Source: Pseudomonadota bacterium
GTDB lineage: Bacteria > Pseudomonadota > Gammaproteobacteria > Burkholderiales > Rhodocyclaceae
Length of the DNA: 64,000 bases
Assembly: GCA_018261895.1 (NCBI GenBank)
Contig: JAGTRT010000010.1
Location: 1-64,000 of the forward strand
Direction of reading: 5' to 3'
The notes under the pieces are model-generated. The model did no database searches. It saw only the letters and a list, made by a program, of their open reading frames with translations, and was not told the DNA's origin. Shown piece after piece: positions 46,614-54,984 of the stretch. The stretch's first letter is position 1, and each line of letters opens with the position of its first letter. Made by a program: the position numbers and the translations under genes.

Positions 46614-47702
46614 TTACTTCCCGGTCTGCAGGAAGCCGTCCATCCGGCGTTCGGCCAGGCTGAACCAGGCGGACTGCGTTCGCCGATACTTGTCGTACTC
46701 GACGTAGATCTTCTTGAAGGCCGGGTTCTTGCCGGCTTCGTCGACATACAGGTCGGTCGCCGCCTTGTAGGTGGCCTTGAGGATTTCCGACGAGAATTCC
46801 CTGACCTTGACACCGGACTGCATGAGCTTGGCCAGCGCGGTCGGATTCTTGTGGTCGTATTCGGCCATCATCGTCACGTTGGCTTCGAAGGCTGCGGCCT
46901 GGAAGGCTTCCTGGTATTCCTTCGGCAGCTTGGCCCATTCGGCCTTGTTCACGAAGAAGTGGATGGTCGGGCCCGGCTCCCACCAACCCGGGTAGTAGTA
47001 GTTCTTGGCAACCTTGTAGAAGCCCAGCTTTTCGTCGTCGTACGGGCCAACCCACTCGGCCGCGTCGATGGTGCCCTTTTCCAGCGCCGGGTAGATGTCG
47101 CCGCCGGCGATCTGCTGCGGCACGACGCCGAGCGCCGAGAAGACGGTGCCGCCGAGGCCGGCGATACGCATCTTGATGCCCTTGAGGTCAGCCACAGTCT
47201 TCACTTCCTTGCGCCACCAGCCGCCCATCTGGGTACCGGTGTTGCCGCCGGCGAAGGAGACGACGTTGTAGTTGCTGTAGAAGTCGTCGAGCAGCTTCTG
47301 GCCGCCGCCGTAGTAGATCCAGGCGTTCATCTGGCGGGCCGTCATGCCGAATGGAACGGACGTACCGAAGCCGAAGGTCTTGTCCTTGCCGACGTAGTAG
47401 TAGGAACAGGTGTGGCAGCACTCGACGGTGCCCTGCTGCACGGCGTCCAGCGCCTGCAGGCCGGGAACGATTTCACCGCCCGGGAAAACGCGGATGTCGA
47501 ACTTGCCGTTGGTCATGGCACGCAGACGGTTGGCCAGCACTTCAGCGCCGCCGTAGATGGTATCCAGGCTCTTCGGGAAGCTGGACGTCAGGCGCCACTT
47601 GATATTGGGCAGCGCCTGGGCAATGGCCGGCGCGGCGACGGTGGCGGCGGCACCGGCAACGGCACCGACGGAAGCTTTTTTCAGAAAATCACGACGTTGC
47701 AT
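46614..47702 (-). CDS. dctP: TRAP transporter substrate-binding protein DctP
   Basis: Periplasmic binding protein of 362 residues with a Tat signal (MQRRDFLKKASVGAVAGAAATVAAPAIAQA, RR at 3-4). DctP fold; motifs GGTVFSALGVVPQQIAGGDIYPALEKGTIDAAEWVGPYDD resemble the TakP group that binds 2-oxo acids and other monocarboxylates. A typical arginine in MRIAGLGG. It is on the opposite strand and 2.6 kb from dctQM, so it may be under separate control. Start at 47702 is the Tat-signal start. Confidence 0.92.
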   Translation of the reverse strand: MQRRDFLKKASVGAVAGAAATVAAPAIAQALPNIKWRLTSSFPKSLDTIYGGAEVLANRLRAMTNGKFDIRVFPGGEIVPGLQALDAVQQGTVECCHTCSYYYVGKDKTFGFGTSVPFGMTARQMNAWIYYGGGQKLLDDFYSNYNVVSFAGGNTGTQMGGWWRKEVKTVADLKGIKMRIAGLGGTVFSALGVVPQQIAGGDIYPALEKGTIDAAEWVGPYDDEKLGFYKVAKNYYYPGWWEPGPTIHFFVNKAEWAKLPKEYQEAFQAAAFEANVTMMAEYDHKNPTALAKLMQSGVKVREFSSEILKATYKAATDLYVDEAGKNPAFKKIYVEYDKYRRTQSAWFSLAERRMDGFLQTGK

Positions 47703-47800
47703 CTTGTCTCCTCCAGGAATGGTTGGGCACGTCAGAATCATGCCATTCCATTCTAGCCAAAACGTTCGTCTTGGCGAGTTGAGGAAAACCCTAAGACGCG

Positions 47801-49144
47801 CTACTCGCCGGCGATGGTCATCCGGTCGATGAGGATCGAACCGCTCTGCTTGGTGCCGCGCACCTGCACGTCGTTGCCGACGGCGACGATGCCGGCCAGC
47901 ATGGCCTTGAGGTTGCCCGCGATGGTGATTTCCTCGACCGGATAGGCGATCTTGCCGTTCTCGACCCAGTAGCCCGCCGCCCCGCGCGAATAGTCGCCGG
48001 TCACGTAATTGATGCCGTGGCCGAGCAGCTCGGTCACCAGCAGGCCGCGGCCCATCTTGGCAATCAGCCCCTGCAGGTCGTGCTCGCCCGGCTGGATGAT
48101 CAGGTTATGGCTGCCGCCGGCATTGGCCGTCGTCTGCATGCCCAGCTTGCGCGCCGTGTAGGTGCTCAGGAAGTAGCCCTGCAGCACGCCGTCGGTGACC
48201 ACGTCGCGATCCTTCGTCGCCACCCCGTCGCTGTCGAACGAGGCACTGCCCAGGCCGCAGGGAATATGTGGCCGCTCAACGATCTGTACGAAATCCGGCA
48301 TGATCTTCTTGCCCAGATGGTCGATCAGGAAGGACGACTTGCGGTAGAGCGCACCGCCACTCGCCGCATGCACGAGGCTACCGAGCAGGCCGCCGGCCAG
48401 GGGTGCTTCGAGGATGATCGGGAATTCGCCGGTCTTGACCTTGCGCCCGTTCAGGCGGGCGATGGCCCGCTCGGCGGCAATGCGCCCGACCTTGCCCGCA
48501 TCGTCGAGACGGGCCGCATCGCGGTGCGTCGTGTACCAGTCGTCGCGTTGCATCGCGTCCTGCTCGCCGGCGATGACCGAACACGAAATGTAGTGGCGCG
48601 AGGTCGGATAACCGCCCATGAAGCCCAGGCTGTTGGCCGAGACGAAATGCGCCTGCTGGGTCGAAATCGACGCCCCTTCGGAATTGCTGACCAGCGGACT
48701 GGCATCGAACGCCGCCTGCTCGCAACGGCGCGCCGTCTCGATGGCATCCTCGACGGTCAAGGCCCAGGGGTGGTACAGATCGAGATCGGGCGGATTCTTC
48801 GCCATCAGCGCCGCATCGGCCAGACCGGCACAATCGTCCTCGGCCGTGAAGCGGGCGATGTCGAGCGCCGCTTCGACGGTTTCGCGCAAGGCCTGTGCCG
48901 AAAAGTCCGAAGTGCTCGCGTACCCCTTGCGCTGCCCGGAATAAATCGTGATGCCGATGCCCTTGTCGCGATTGAACTCGATGGTCTCGACCTCGTCGCA
49001 ACGCACCGTGACCGATTGCCCGAAGCCCTCGGACACATCGACCTCGCAGGCCGTCGCCCCCTTGGCGCGAGCATGCTTGAGCACATCCTCGGAAAGTTGT
49101 TGCAGGGTGGCGAAGGAATAGGAAAATGCAGCGGTTTCGGACAT
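47801..49144 (-). CDS. pmbA: Metalloprotease-like PmbA/TldE
   Basis: Cytoplasmic protein of 447 residues, inactive partner of TldD in the heterodimeric protease that processes some modified peptides and antitoxins. Motifs GIGITIYSGQRKGYASTSDFS and GLGSASFDSDGVATKDRDVV are typical. No HExxxH motif, as expected for PmbA. Divergent from darP, the same pair as in E. coli (pmbA-yjgA). Confidence 0.94.
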   Translation of the reverse strand: MSETAAFSYSFATLQQLSEDVLKHARAKGATACEVDVSEGFGQSVTVRCDEVETIEFNRDKGIGITIYSGQRKGYASTSDFSAQALRETVEAALDIARFTAEDDCAGLADAALMAKNPPDLDLYHPWALTVEDAIETARRCEQAAFDASPLVSNSEGASISTQQAHFVSANSLGFMGGYPTSRHYISCSVIAGEQDAMQRDDWYTTHRDAARLDDAGKVGRIAAERAIARLNGRKVKTGEFPIILEAPLAGGLLGSLVHAASGGALYRKSSFLIDHLGKKIMPDFVQIVERPHIPCGLGSASFDSDGVATKDRDVVTDGVLQGYFLSTYTARKLGMQTTANAGGSHNLIIQPGEHDLQGLIAKMGRGLLVTELLGHGINYVTGDYSRGAAGYWVENGKIAYPVEEITIAGNLKAMLAGIVAVGNDVQVRGTKQSGSILIDRMTIAGE

Positions 49145-49212
49145 GGAAGCGGCGTCTGGACAGGAAAGTCGCTATCATAACAGCCCGCCAAAGCCAGCTA
49201 CCGAGCGCTACC

Positions 49213-49755
49213 ATGCATGAAGAAGATTTCACCGAAGATACCGGCCGCCCCTCGAAGACCAAACAGAAGGAGGCCATGCACGAACTGCAAGACCTCGGGG
49301 CCGAACTGGTGGAGCTCTCCGTCGGCCAGCTGAAGAAAATCAACCTGCCCGAGAACATTTTCGACGCCGTCCGCGAATGCCAGAAGATCACGGCGCACGG
49401 TGCCCGTCGCCGGCAGGTCCAGTATCTTGGCAAACTCATGCGCGGCGTCGACGACGAGCCGATCCGCGCCGGGCTGGCCATGCTGCGTGGCGAATCCTCC
49501 GCCGAAACGGCGCGCCTGCATCGTCTCGAACGCTTCCGCCTGCGCCTGCTTGAAGACGAAGGCTTCCTGGCCGAAATTGCCGCGATCTGGCCCGACATCG
49601 ACCTCCAGCACATGCGCCAGCTGCGCCGCAATGCGCTGAAAGAAAAAGAAAACAACAAGCCGCCGAAGAATTTCCGCGCCATCTTCCAGGTGCTGCAGGA
49701 ACTCGATCAGCAGGGAACGCCCGCCGAGACTGCCGGGGAAGAAAACGATGAGTGA
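49213..49755 (+). CDS. darP: Dual-action ribosomal maturation protein DarP (YjgA)
   Basis: Small helical protein of 180 residues associated with 50S assembly. PSKTKQKEAMHELQDLGAELVELSVGQLKKINLPE and RRRQVQYLGKLMR are the family signatures. Start at 49213; the 29-residue in-frame extension upstream overlaps the pmbA promoter region. Overlaps mog by 8 bases. Confidence 0.93.
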   Translation: MHEEDFTEDTGRPSKTKQKEAMHELQDLGAELVELSVGQLKKINLPENIFDAVRECQKITAHGARRRQVQYLGKLMRGVDDEPIRAGLAMLRGESSAETARLHRLERFRLRLLEDEGFLAEIAAIWPDIDLQHMRQLRRNALKEKENNKPPKNFRAIFQVLQELDQQGTPAETAGEENDE

Positions 49756-50338
49756 TGAACTGATCATCGGCCTGGTCTCGATCAGCGACCGCGCCTCGAC
49801 GGGCGTTTACGAAGACAAGGGCATTCCCGCCCTTCAGGAATGGCTGTCTTCCGCGCTGACCACGCCCTGGCGCGCCGAAACCCGCCTGATCGCCGACGAT
49901 CAGGGCACCATCGAAACCACCCTGAAAGCCCTGGTAGACGAGACCGGTTGCCATCTGGTGCTGACCACCGGCGGCACCGGCCCGGCCCGGCGCGACGTTA
50001 CGCCGGAAGCGACGCTGGCCGTGGCCGACAAGGAAATGCCCGGTTTCGGCGAGGAAATGCGCCGCATCAGCCTCAACTTCGTGCCGACCGCCATCCTGTC
50101 GCGGCAGGTCGCCGTCATCCGCAAGCAGGCGCTGATCATCAACCTGCCCGGCCAGCCGAAATCGATCAAGGAAACGCTGGAAGGCGTGCGCAACGCCGAT
50201 GGCTCCGTCGCCCACGTCGGCATCTTCGCCGCCGTGCCTTACTGCATCGACCTCATCGGCGGCCCCTACGCCGAAACGAACGACGCCGTGATCAAGGCCT
50301 TCCGGCCCAAATCCGCCATTCGTCCCCAGCAGTCGTAA
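49748..50338 (+). CDS. mog: Molybdopterin adenylyltransferase
   Basis: Enzyme of 196 residues that adenylates molybdopterin before molybdenum insertion. LTTGGTGPARRDVTPEATLAVADKEMPGFGEEMR is the nucleotide/MPT site. Serves molybdoenzymes such as MsrP. Coupled to darP; convergent with the PilZ-like gene, adjacent stops. Confidence 0.95.
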   Translation: MSDELIIGLVSISDRASTGVYEDKGIPALQEWLSSALTTPWRAETRLIADDQGTIETTLKALVDETGCHLVLTTGGTGPARRDVTPEATLAVADKEMPGFGEEMRRISLNFVPTAILSRQVAVIRKQALIINLPGQPKSIKETLEGVRNADGSVAHVGIFAAVPYCIDLIGGPYAETNDAVIKAFRPKSAIRPQQS

Positions 50339-51883
50339 TCAGCCGAGCCGGGTCTGGCGGTAACGCGCCAGCTCGAAGTCGGCATTCTGTTCGACCTGGG
50401 CAATCGGCGTGAGCAGGTAGCGCTGCTTGTCGCGAACGTATTCCAGCCCCTCGCGCAGATCGAAGGTCATGGGCGGCAACACCACGCGAAACTCGTTGGC
50501 CTCGTTGCCGTCGAGCAGCAACAAGGCGGGGGTTCCTGCCGCAGCGGCATAGCTGGAGGCCCCCCGGATGCGGAATTCGATGGCACTCACTTTCGTTGCC
50601 AGCGCCTGGATGCCGACGCGCGCATCGGCATCCGAGGTCCGATGGAAGCGCCGAACCACCCCAAGCAGCCAGTTTTCGCCGCCTTCCGGCTGCATGGCGA
50701 CCAAGGCCCCCACTTTCAGCCATTCCCCCGGAACGGCACCGACCAAGGCCCCGAATCCGCCGCGACTGACGTTTTCGGCAACCCAGCTTTCCATGGGCAA
50801 GCCCGCCGGCTTGCCGCGAAACTCGTCGGAATAAACCACGAACGCATTGACCAGTCCGTTGAGCACCGACATCCGGTGCATGACCCGATGCCGGTCATGC
50901 AAACGCTGCGGCGGCATGGGCGAAAGGTAGTTCGTCAGGTGGCGCAGGACCGCAATCAGCCATTTCACGGAATACTGACCGCCCAGCTTGATGTCCGGCG
51001 GCATGTCGCCTCCGCGCTCGAGGGTCTCGAGCAGCGACTGCATGGCGGCATGGGAGGCGCCGGGTTTGAGAAAACGCTGCGTCGGCTCGGCAAACGCCGG
51101 CATGCGAGCAAGCCGCAGCGGTGGCTGCGCCAGCTTGAGATCGACCCAGTAAACGCTGTCTTCGTGGGCCTCGGTCGAAAATACGAAGCCCGGCAAAAAA
51201 TGGGCGATCAAATGTTCGGCCAGTTCGATGCCGACCGGCAGCAGACTGTCGAGCGATGCCGCCTGGAAAATCATGGCTTTCTGGTATTCCTGAAGCGCCG
51301 TCGTCATGCCGCCCAGGCCCGGCAGACTCACTGCCTTGCCGGCCACGCCAGCCGCTTCGGCCGCCAAGAGCGCCCGGCCGAGACTGAGCCAGCAGCCGTC
51401 GGGCGACGGCCCGTAGTGAAATTGCTGCCACTTGAGTGAGCGGGCCAGCGCGACGATCAGGCGGACGCACAGCGCAGGCAAGGCGGTTTTCGCCACCTCC
51501 CCCGGTCGCGGCTTGTCGGCGACCGAGTCCAGGCACCGCTCGTAACCCGCCGCCAGGCGCGCCCAGAAAACAGCGTTGATCGACCACAGACGGTTCTCCT
51601 CCGACTTCGACAGGCGGGTTGAACCGAAATAGTCCTTGGACAAACGCTTCAGGTGAGGCTGCGCTGCTTCCTCGAACTGCTCGAGCACCTCGAGCAAATT
51701 GGCACCCGGAAACCCGCTCACGCCCTCCAGCGACTCCAGCCAGCCCGACATTTCATCGAGCGCCTTGAACGCATTGTCGCGCGGCAATTCACTGACGACG
51801 CGTTTCAGTTCGCGGGCATTGGCCAGTGGATGATCCGATTTTTGGGCAAACATTCCGCCCAGGTTGGCAACCTTGTTCAGCAC
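50339..51883 (-). CDS. Large hypothetical protein with a PilZ-like C-terminal segment
   Basis: Soluble protein of 514 residues with no signal peptide. Residues 1-300 are helical and not recognised. Around 340-390 there is RHRVMHR and ENVSRGGFGALV, which resemble the RxxxR and (D/N)xSxxG motifs of PilZ domains that bind cyclic di-GMP. A barrel-like C-terminus follows. Binding is therefore possible but unproven. Single leftward gene, unlinked to any diguanylate cyclase here; an AT-rich 180-base gap separates it from thyA. Confidence 0.5.
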   Translation of the reverse strand: MLNKVANLGGMFAQKSDHPLANARELKRVVSELPRDNAFKALDEMSGWLESLEGVSGFPGANLLEVLEQFEEAAQPHLKRLSKDYFGSTRLSKSEENRLWSINAVFWARLAAGYERCLDSVADKPRPGEVAKTALPALCVRLIVALARSLKWQQFHYGPSPDGCWLSLGRALLAAEAAGVAGKAVSLPGLGGMTTALQEYQKAMIFQAASLDSLLPVGIELAEHLIAHFLPGFVFSTEAHEDSVYWVDLKLAQPPLRLARMPAFAEPTQRFLKPGASHAAMQSLLETLERGGDMPPDIKLGGQYSVKWLIAVLRHLTNYLSPMPPQRLHDRHRVMHRMSVLNGLVNAFVVYSDEFRGKPAGLPMESWVAENVSRGGFGALVGAVPGEWLKVGALVAMQPEGGENWLLGVVRRFHRTSDADARVGIQALATKVSAIEFRIRGASSYAAAAGTPALLLLDGNEANEFRVVLPPMTFDLREGLEYVRDKQRYLLTPIAQVEQNADFELARYRQTRLG

Positions 51884-51953
51884 TGCCTCTCTCCTTGGTT
51901 CAAATTATTTGTTTTTTTCAGTTTAGCCCGATATTTCGCCCGAAATCGTGAGC

Positions 51954-51990
51954 AATTTCCATTTGGCGGAAATATTTACTTCGGATAATC
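51954..51990 (-). repeat. Possible degenerate family A copy upstream of thyA
   Basis: The complement reads a drifted A/T tail ending CCGCCAAATGGAAAT, close to the family tail GGCCAAAATGGAAAT, but the ACGGTCAACCGG core has decayed. Low certainty. Confidence 0.3.
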
Positions 51991-52067
51991 GTCGTTCTGC
52001 TACCGCGCCAAGCTCGCCCCCTCAATGTAAAATAGATCGTTTATTGTTCGCCTCGACAGCCAAGCCA

Positions 52068-52862
52068 ATGCAGCCCTACCTTGACCTGATGCGCCACGTT
52101 CTCGAGAACGGGCACGACAAATCCGACCGCACCGGCACCGGCACCCGCTCGGTCTTCGGCTGGCAGATGCGTTTCGACCTGGCCAAGGGCTTCCCGATGG
52201 TGACGACCAAGAAGCTTCATCTCAAGTCGATCGTCCATGAATTGCTGTGGTTCCTTCAGGGCGATACCAACATTGCGTACCTCAAGGAAAACGGTGTGCG
52301 TATCTGGGACGAGTGGGCGGACGAGAACGGCGACCTTGGCCCGGTTTACGGCAAGCAATGGCGCCGCTGGGAAACGCCGGATGGACGCCTGATCGACCAG
52401 ATTTCGCAACTGGTGCATAGCCTCAAGAACAACCCGGATTCGCGCCGCCATATCGTGTCGGCGTGGAACCCGGGCGACGTGGACAGCATGGCGCTACCAC
52501 CCTGCCACTGCCTATTCCAGTTCTACGTTGCAGGCGGCAAGCTGTCCTGCCAGCTCTACCAGCGCAGCGCCGACATCTTTCTCGGCGTGCCCTTCAACAT
52601 CGCCTCGTACGCCCTGCTCACGCTCATGCTGGCTCAGGTCTGCGGCTACCAGCCGGGCGAATTCGTCCATACCTTCGGCGACGCCCACCTCTACTCGAAC
52701 CACTTCGAGCAAGCCCGGCTGCAACTTTCGCGCGAAACGCGCCCGCTGCCGACGATGTGGATCAATCCCGCAGTCAACGACCTTTTTGCCTTCAAGTTCG
52801 AAGATTTCCGTCTCGACGGCTACGACCCGCATCCGCACATCGCCGCCCAGGTGGCCGTCTAG
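52068..52862 (+). CDS. thyA: Thymidylate synthase
   Basis: Makes dTMP from dUMP with 5,10-methylene-THF. 264 residues as in E. coli, with catalytic Cys146 in [11 protein letters not shown]. The start [10 protein letters not shown] is the family start; the 40-residue in-frame extension upstream is not. pgi follows after 2 bases and folA overlaps pgi, so thyA, pgi and folA are co-transcribed, joining dTMP synthesis with the recycling of dihydrofolate. Confidence 0.98.
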   Translation: MQPYLDLMRHVLENGHDKSDRTGTGTRSVFGWQMRFDLAKGFPMVTTKKLHLKSIVHELLWFLQGDTNIAYLKENGVRIWDEWADENGDLGPVYGKQWRRWETPDGRLIDQISQLVHSLKNNPDSRRHIVSAWNPGDVDSMALPPCHCLFQFYVAGGKLSCQLYQRSADIFLGVPFNIASYALLTLMLAQVCGYQPGEFVHTFGDAHLYSNHFEQARLQLSRETRPLPTMWINPAVNDLFAFKFEDFRLDGYDPHPHIAAQVAV

Positions 52863-52864
52863 GC

Positions 52865-54466
52865 ATGCAAGTCCCACTCCGTCCCGCCTGGCTGGCCCTG
52901 GCCGACCACGCCCGCAGCATCAAGCATCGCCACCTGCGCGACCTCTTCGCATCCGACCCGTCACGCTTCGACCACTTCTCAGTACAAGCAGACAAGTTCT
53001 TACTGGATTACTCGAAGCAGCGCCTTGATCAGCACACCATGGGTCTGTTGCGACAACTGGCCGAACAGGCCAGTCTGCGTACCTGGATGGAACGCATGCG
53101 TGCGGGAGAGGCAATCAACCACACGGAAGGCCGCGCCGTTCGCCATGTCGACCTGCGCGCCGGGGATGCTGCGCCAACTGAAGTGAAGGCCGTGCTGGCC
53201 CGACTTTCCGCCTTTTGCGAACAGATCCACAGCGGCCAATGGCGAGGTTTCTCGGGGGAACGCATCACCGACGTCGTCAATATCGGCATCGGCGGATCCG
53301 ACCTCGGCCCGCGCATGGCGACTCATGCGCTGACCGCTTTCCAGCAACCCGACCTTAACGTCCATTTTGTTTCCAACCTGGACAGTGCCGATCTGGCCAG
53401 CATGCTGACTCGCCTCAATCCGCGCAGCACGCTGTTCATCGTCGCCAGCAAGACCTTCACGACGCTGGAAACGATGGCCAACGCGCGCACCGCCCGCAAC
53501 TGGGTACTCTCAGCAGCGGGCAGCGACGCCGCGATTGCCAAGCATTTCGTCGCGGCCTCGACCAATCTTGCCGCCACGGCCGAATTCGGTATTGCGCCGG
53601 AAAACGTTTTCGAATTCTGGGATTGGGTGGGCGGACGCTTCTCGTTGTGGTCGGCCATCGGCCTGCCCATCGCACTCGCCATCGGTTTCCGTCATTTCGA
53701 ACAATTGCTGGCTGGCGCCCACGCGATGGACGAGCACTTTTTCTCCGCCGCACCCGAAAGCAACCTGCCGCTCACCATGGCCCTCATTGCGCTGTGGAAC
53801 ACCAATTTCCTCAACGCCCACAGCCATGGCGTTTTCCCCTACAGCCACTCGCTGGCCCTGCTGCCATCGCACTTGCAGCAACTCGAAATGGAAAGCAACG
53901 GCAAGCGCGCCAACCGCGATGGCCTGGCGGTCGATTACCCGACCAATCCGATTCTGTGGGGCGAAGCCGGCACCAACGGCCAGCACTCCTTCTTCCAGTT
54001 GCTGCATCAGGGTAGCGAACTGGTCGCCTGCGATTTCATCGCACTTGGCAAATCCGACTTTCCCTTGCCCGGACATCACAGCGGTCTGCTCGCCAACTGC
54101 CTGGCCCAGTCGTCAGCCCTGGCTTTCGGCCAGACCGTCGAGGAAGCCAGGGCGGCCGGCATCCCCGAGCATTTGCTGCCCTTCCGCCGTTTCCCGGGCA
54201 ACCAGCCCTCATCCACGCTGATCCTCCCCGAATTGACGCCGTTCACGCTGGGTCAGCTGATTGCCCTCTACGAGCACAAGGTGTTCTGCCTCGGCGTGCT
54301 GTGGAACCTCAACTCCTTCGACCAGTGGGGCGTCGAGCTCGGCAAGCAACTGGCCAACAAGCTCGCCCCCTGCATCCGCGACGACGCGCCTACCGACGGG
54401 CTCGATCCCTCGACGCGCGGCTTGATCAATCATTTGCGCCGTTTCCGGAACGAACCCCATGACTGA
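52865..54466 (+). CDS. pgi: Glucose-6-phosphate isomerase
   Basis: Glycolytic enzyme of 533 residues interconverting glucose-6-P and fructose-6-P. GIGGSDLGPRMATHAL and KTFTTLETMANARTARNW bind phosphate; active residues sit in the family regions TNFLNAHSHGVFPYSHSLALLP and HQGSELVACDF. The start at 52865 lies 2 bases after thyA; a longer frame through thyA is a shadow. Its 3 prime end overlaps folA by 8 bases. Confidence 0.97.
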   Translation: MQVPLRPAWLALADHARSIKHRHLRDLFASDPSRFDHFSVQADKFLLDYSKQRLDQHTMGLLRQLAEQASLRTWMERMRAGEAINHTEGRAVRHVDLRAGDAAPTEVKAVLARLSAFCEQIHSGQWRGFSGERITDVVNIGIGGSDLGPRMATHALTAFQQPDLNVHFVSNLDSADLASMLTRLNPRSTLFIVASKTFTTLETMANARTARNWVLSAAGSDAAIAKHFVAASTNLAATAEFGIAPENVFEFWDWVGGRFSLWSAIGLPIALAIGFRHFEQLLAGAHAMDEHFFSAAPESNLPLTMALIALWNTNFLNAHSHGVFPYSHSLALLPSHLQQLEMESNGKRANRDGLAVDYPTNPILWGEAGTNGQHSFFQLLHQGSELVACDFIALGKSDFPLPGHHSGLLANCLAQSSALAFGQTVEEARAAGIPEHLLPFRRFPGNQPSSTLILPELTPFTLGQLIALYEHKVFCLGVLWNLNSFDQWGVELGKQLANKLAPCIRDDAPTDGLDPSTRGLINHLRRFRNEPHD

Positions 54467-54935
54467 AGTCGTCATCATCGCCGCCGTCGCCAAGAACCGC
54501 GTGATTGGCAAGGACAACCAGCTGATCTGGAACCTCCCGGAAGACATGGCGCATTTCAAGGCCCTGACTGCCGGCCACACGGTCATCATGGGTCGCAAGA
54601 CCTGGGAATCGTTGCCGCCGCGTTTTCGTCCGCTGCCCGGTCGGCGCAACATCGTGATCAGCCGCCAGGCGGATTACGATGCCCCCGGCGCCGAGCTGGC
54701 CAACTCGCTGGAAAGCGCCCTGAAACTGGCGGCGAATGCCGACACCGCCTTCATTATCGGCGGCGAACAGATCTACGCGCAGGCCATGGCGCTGGCCGAT
54801 CGTCTGGAAATCACCGAAGTCGACCTCGAACCCGAGGGCGATGCCTGGTTTCCCGAGATTTCGACGGTCAACTGGAAAAAAACCTCAAATTCGAAAAGTG
54901 CGGGCTGCGCTTTCGTGACCTACCAACGGTCATGA
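54459..54935 (+). CDS. folA: Dihydrofolate reductase
   Basis: NADPH-dependent enzyme of 158 residues regenerating tetrahydrofolate after ThyA. IIAAVAKNRVIGKDNQLIWNLPEDMAHFK with acidic E28, GRKTWES and FIIGGEQIYAQAM motifs are intact. Residues 136-147 are encoded by a family A copy; this replaces the usual W-x-E-x-x-x-x-x-H stretch before the FVTYQR end. Ends 50 bases before the decarboxylase remnant, convergent. Confidence 0.95.
   Translation: MTEVVIIAAVAKNRVIGKDNQLIWNLPEDMAHFKALTAGHTVIMGRKTWESLPPRFRPLPGRRNIVISRQADYDAPGAELANSLESALKLAANADTAFIIGGEQIYAQAMALADRLEITEVDLEPEGDAWFPEISTVNWKKTSNSKSAGCAFVTYQRS
54864..54897 (+). repeat. Family A repeat copy inside folA
   Basis: Core ACGGTCAACTGG (one difference) with tail AAAAAAACCTCAAATTCGAAA. 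It is drifted but shares the long A-run and AATTCGAAA end with the ribD copy. Coding for TVNWKKTSNSKS. Confidence 0.6.
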
Positions 54936-54944
54936 TGGCCGACC

Positions 54945-54971
54945 CGGTGTGGCGACAGCGCCGCCACACCG
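54945..54971. terminator. Hairpin between folA and the decarboxylase
   Basis: CGGTGTGGCG (54945-54954) pairs with CGCCACACCG (54962-54971) over a 7-base loop. No U-run, so the terminator role is only likely. Confidence 0.5.
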
Positions 54972-54984
54972 CTGCCCGATAGCG

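Noticed and set aside
52463-54466. A 667-codon frame that looks like a thyA-pgi fusion
   Set aside because: The first 134 codons lie within thyA in another frame; pgi starts at 52865.
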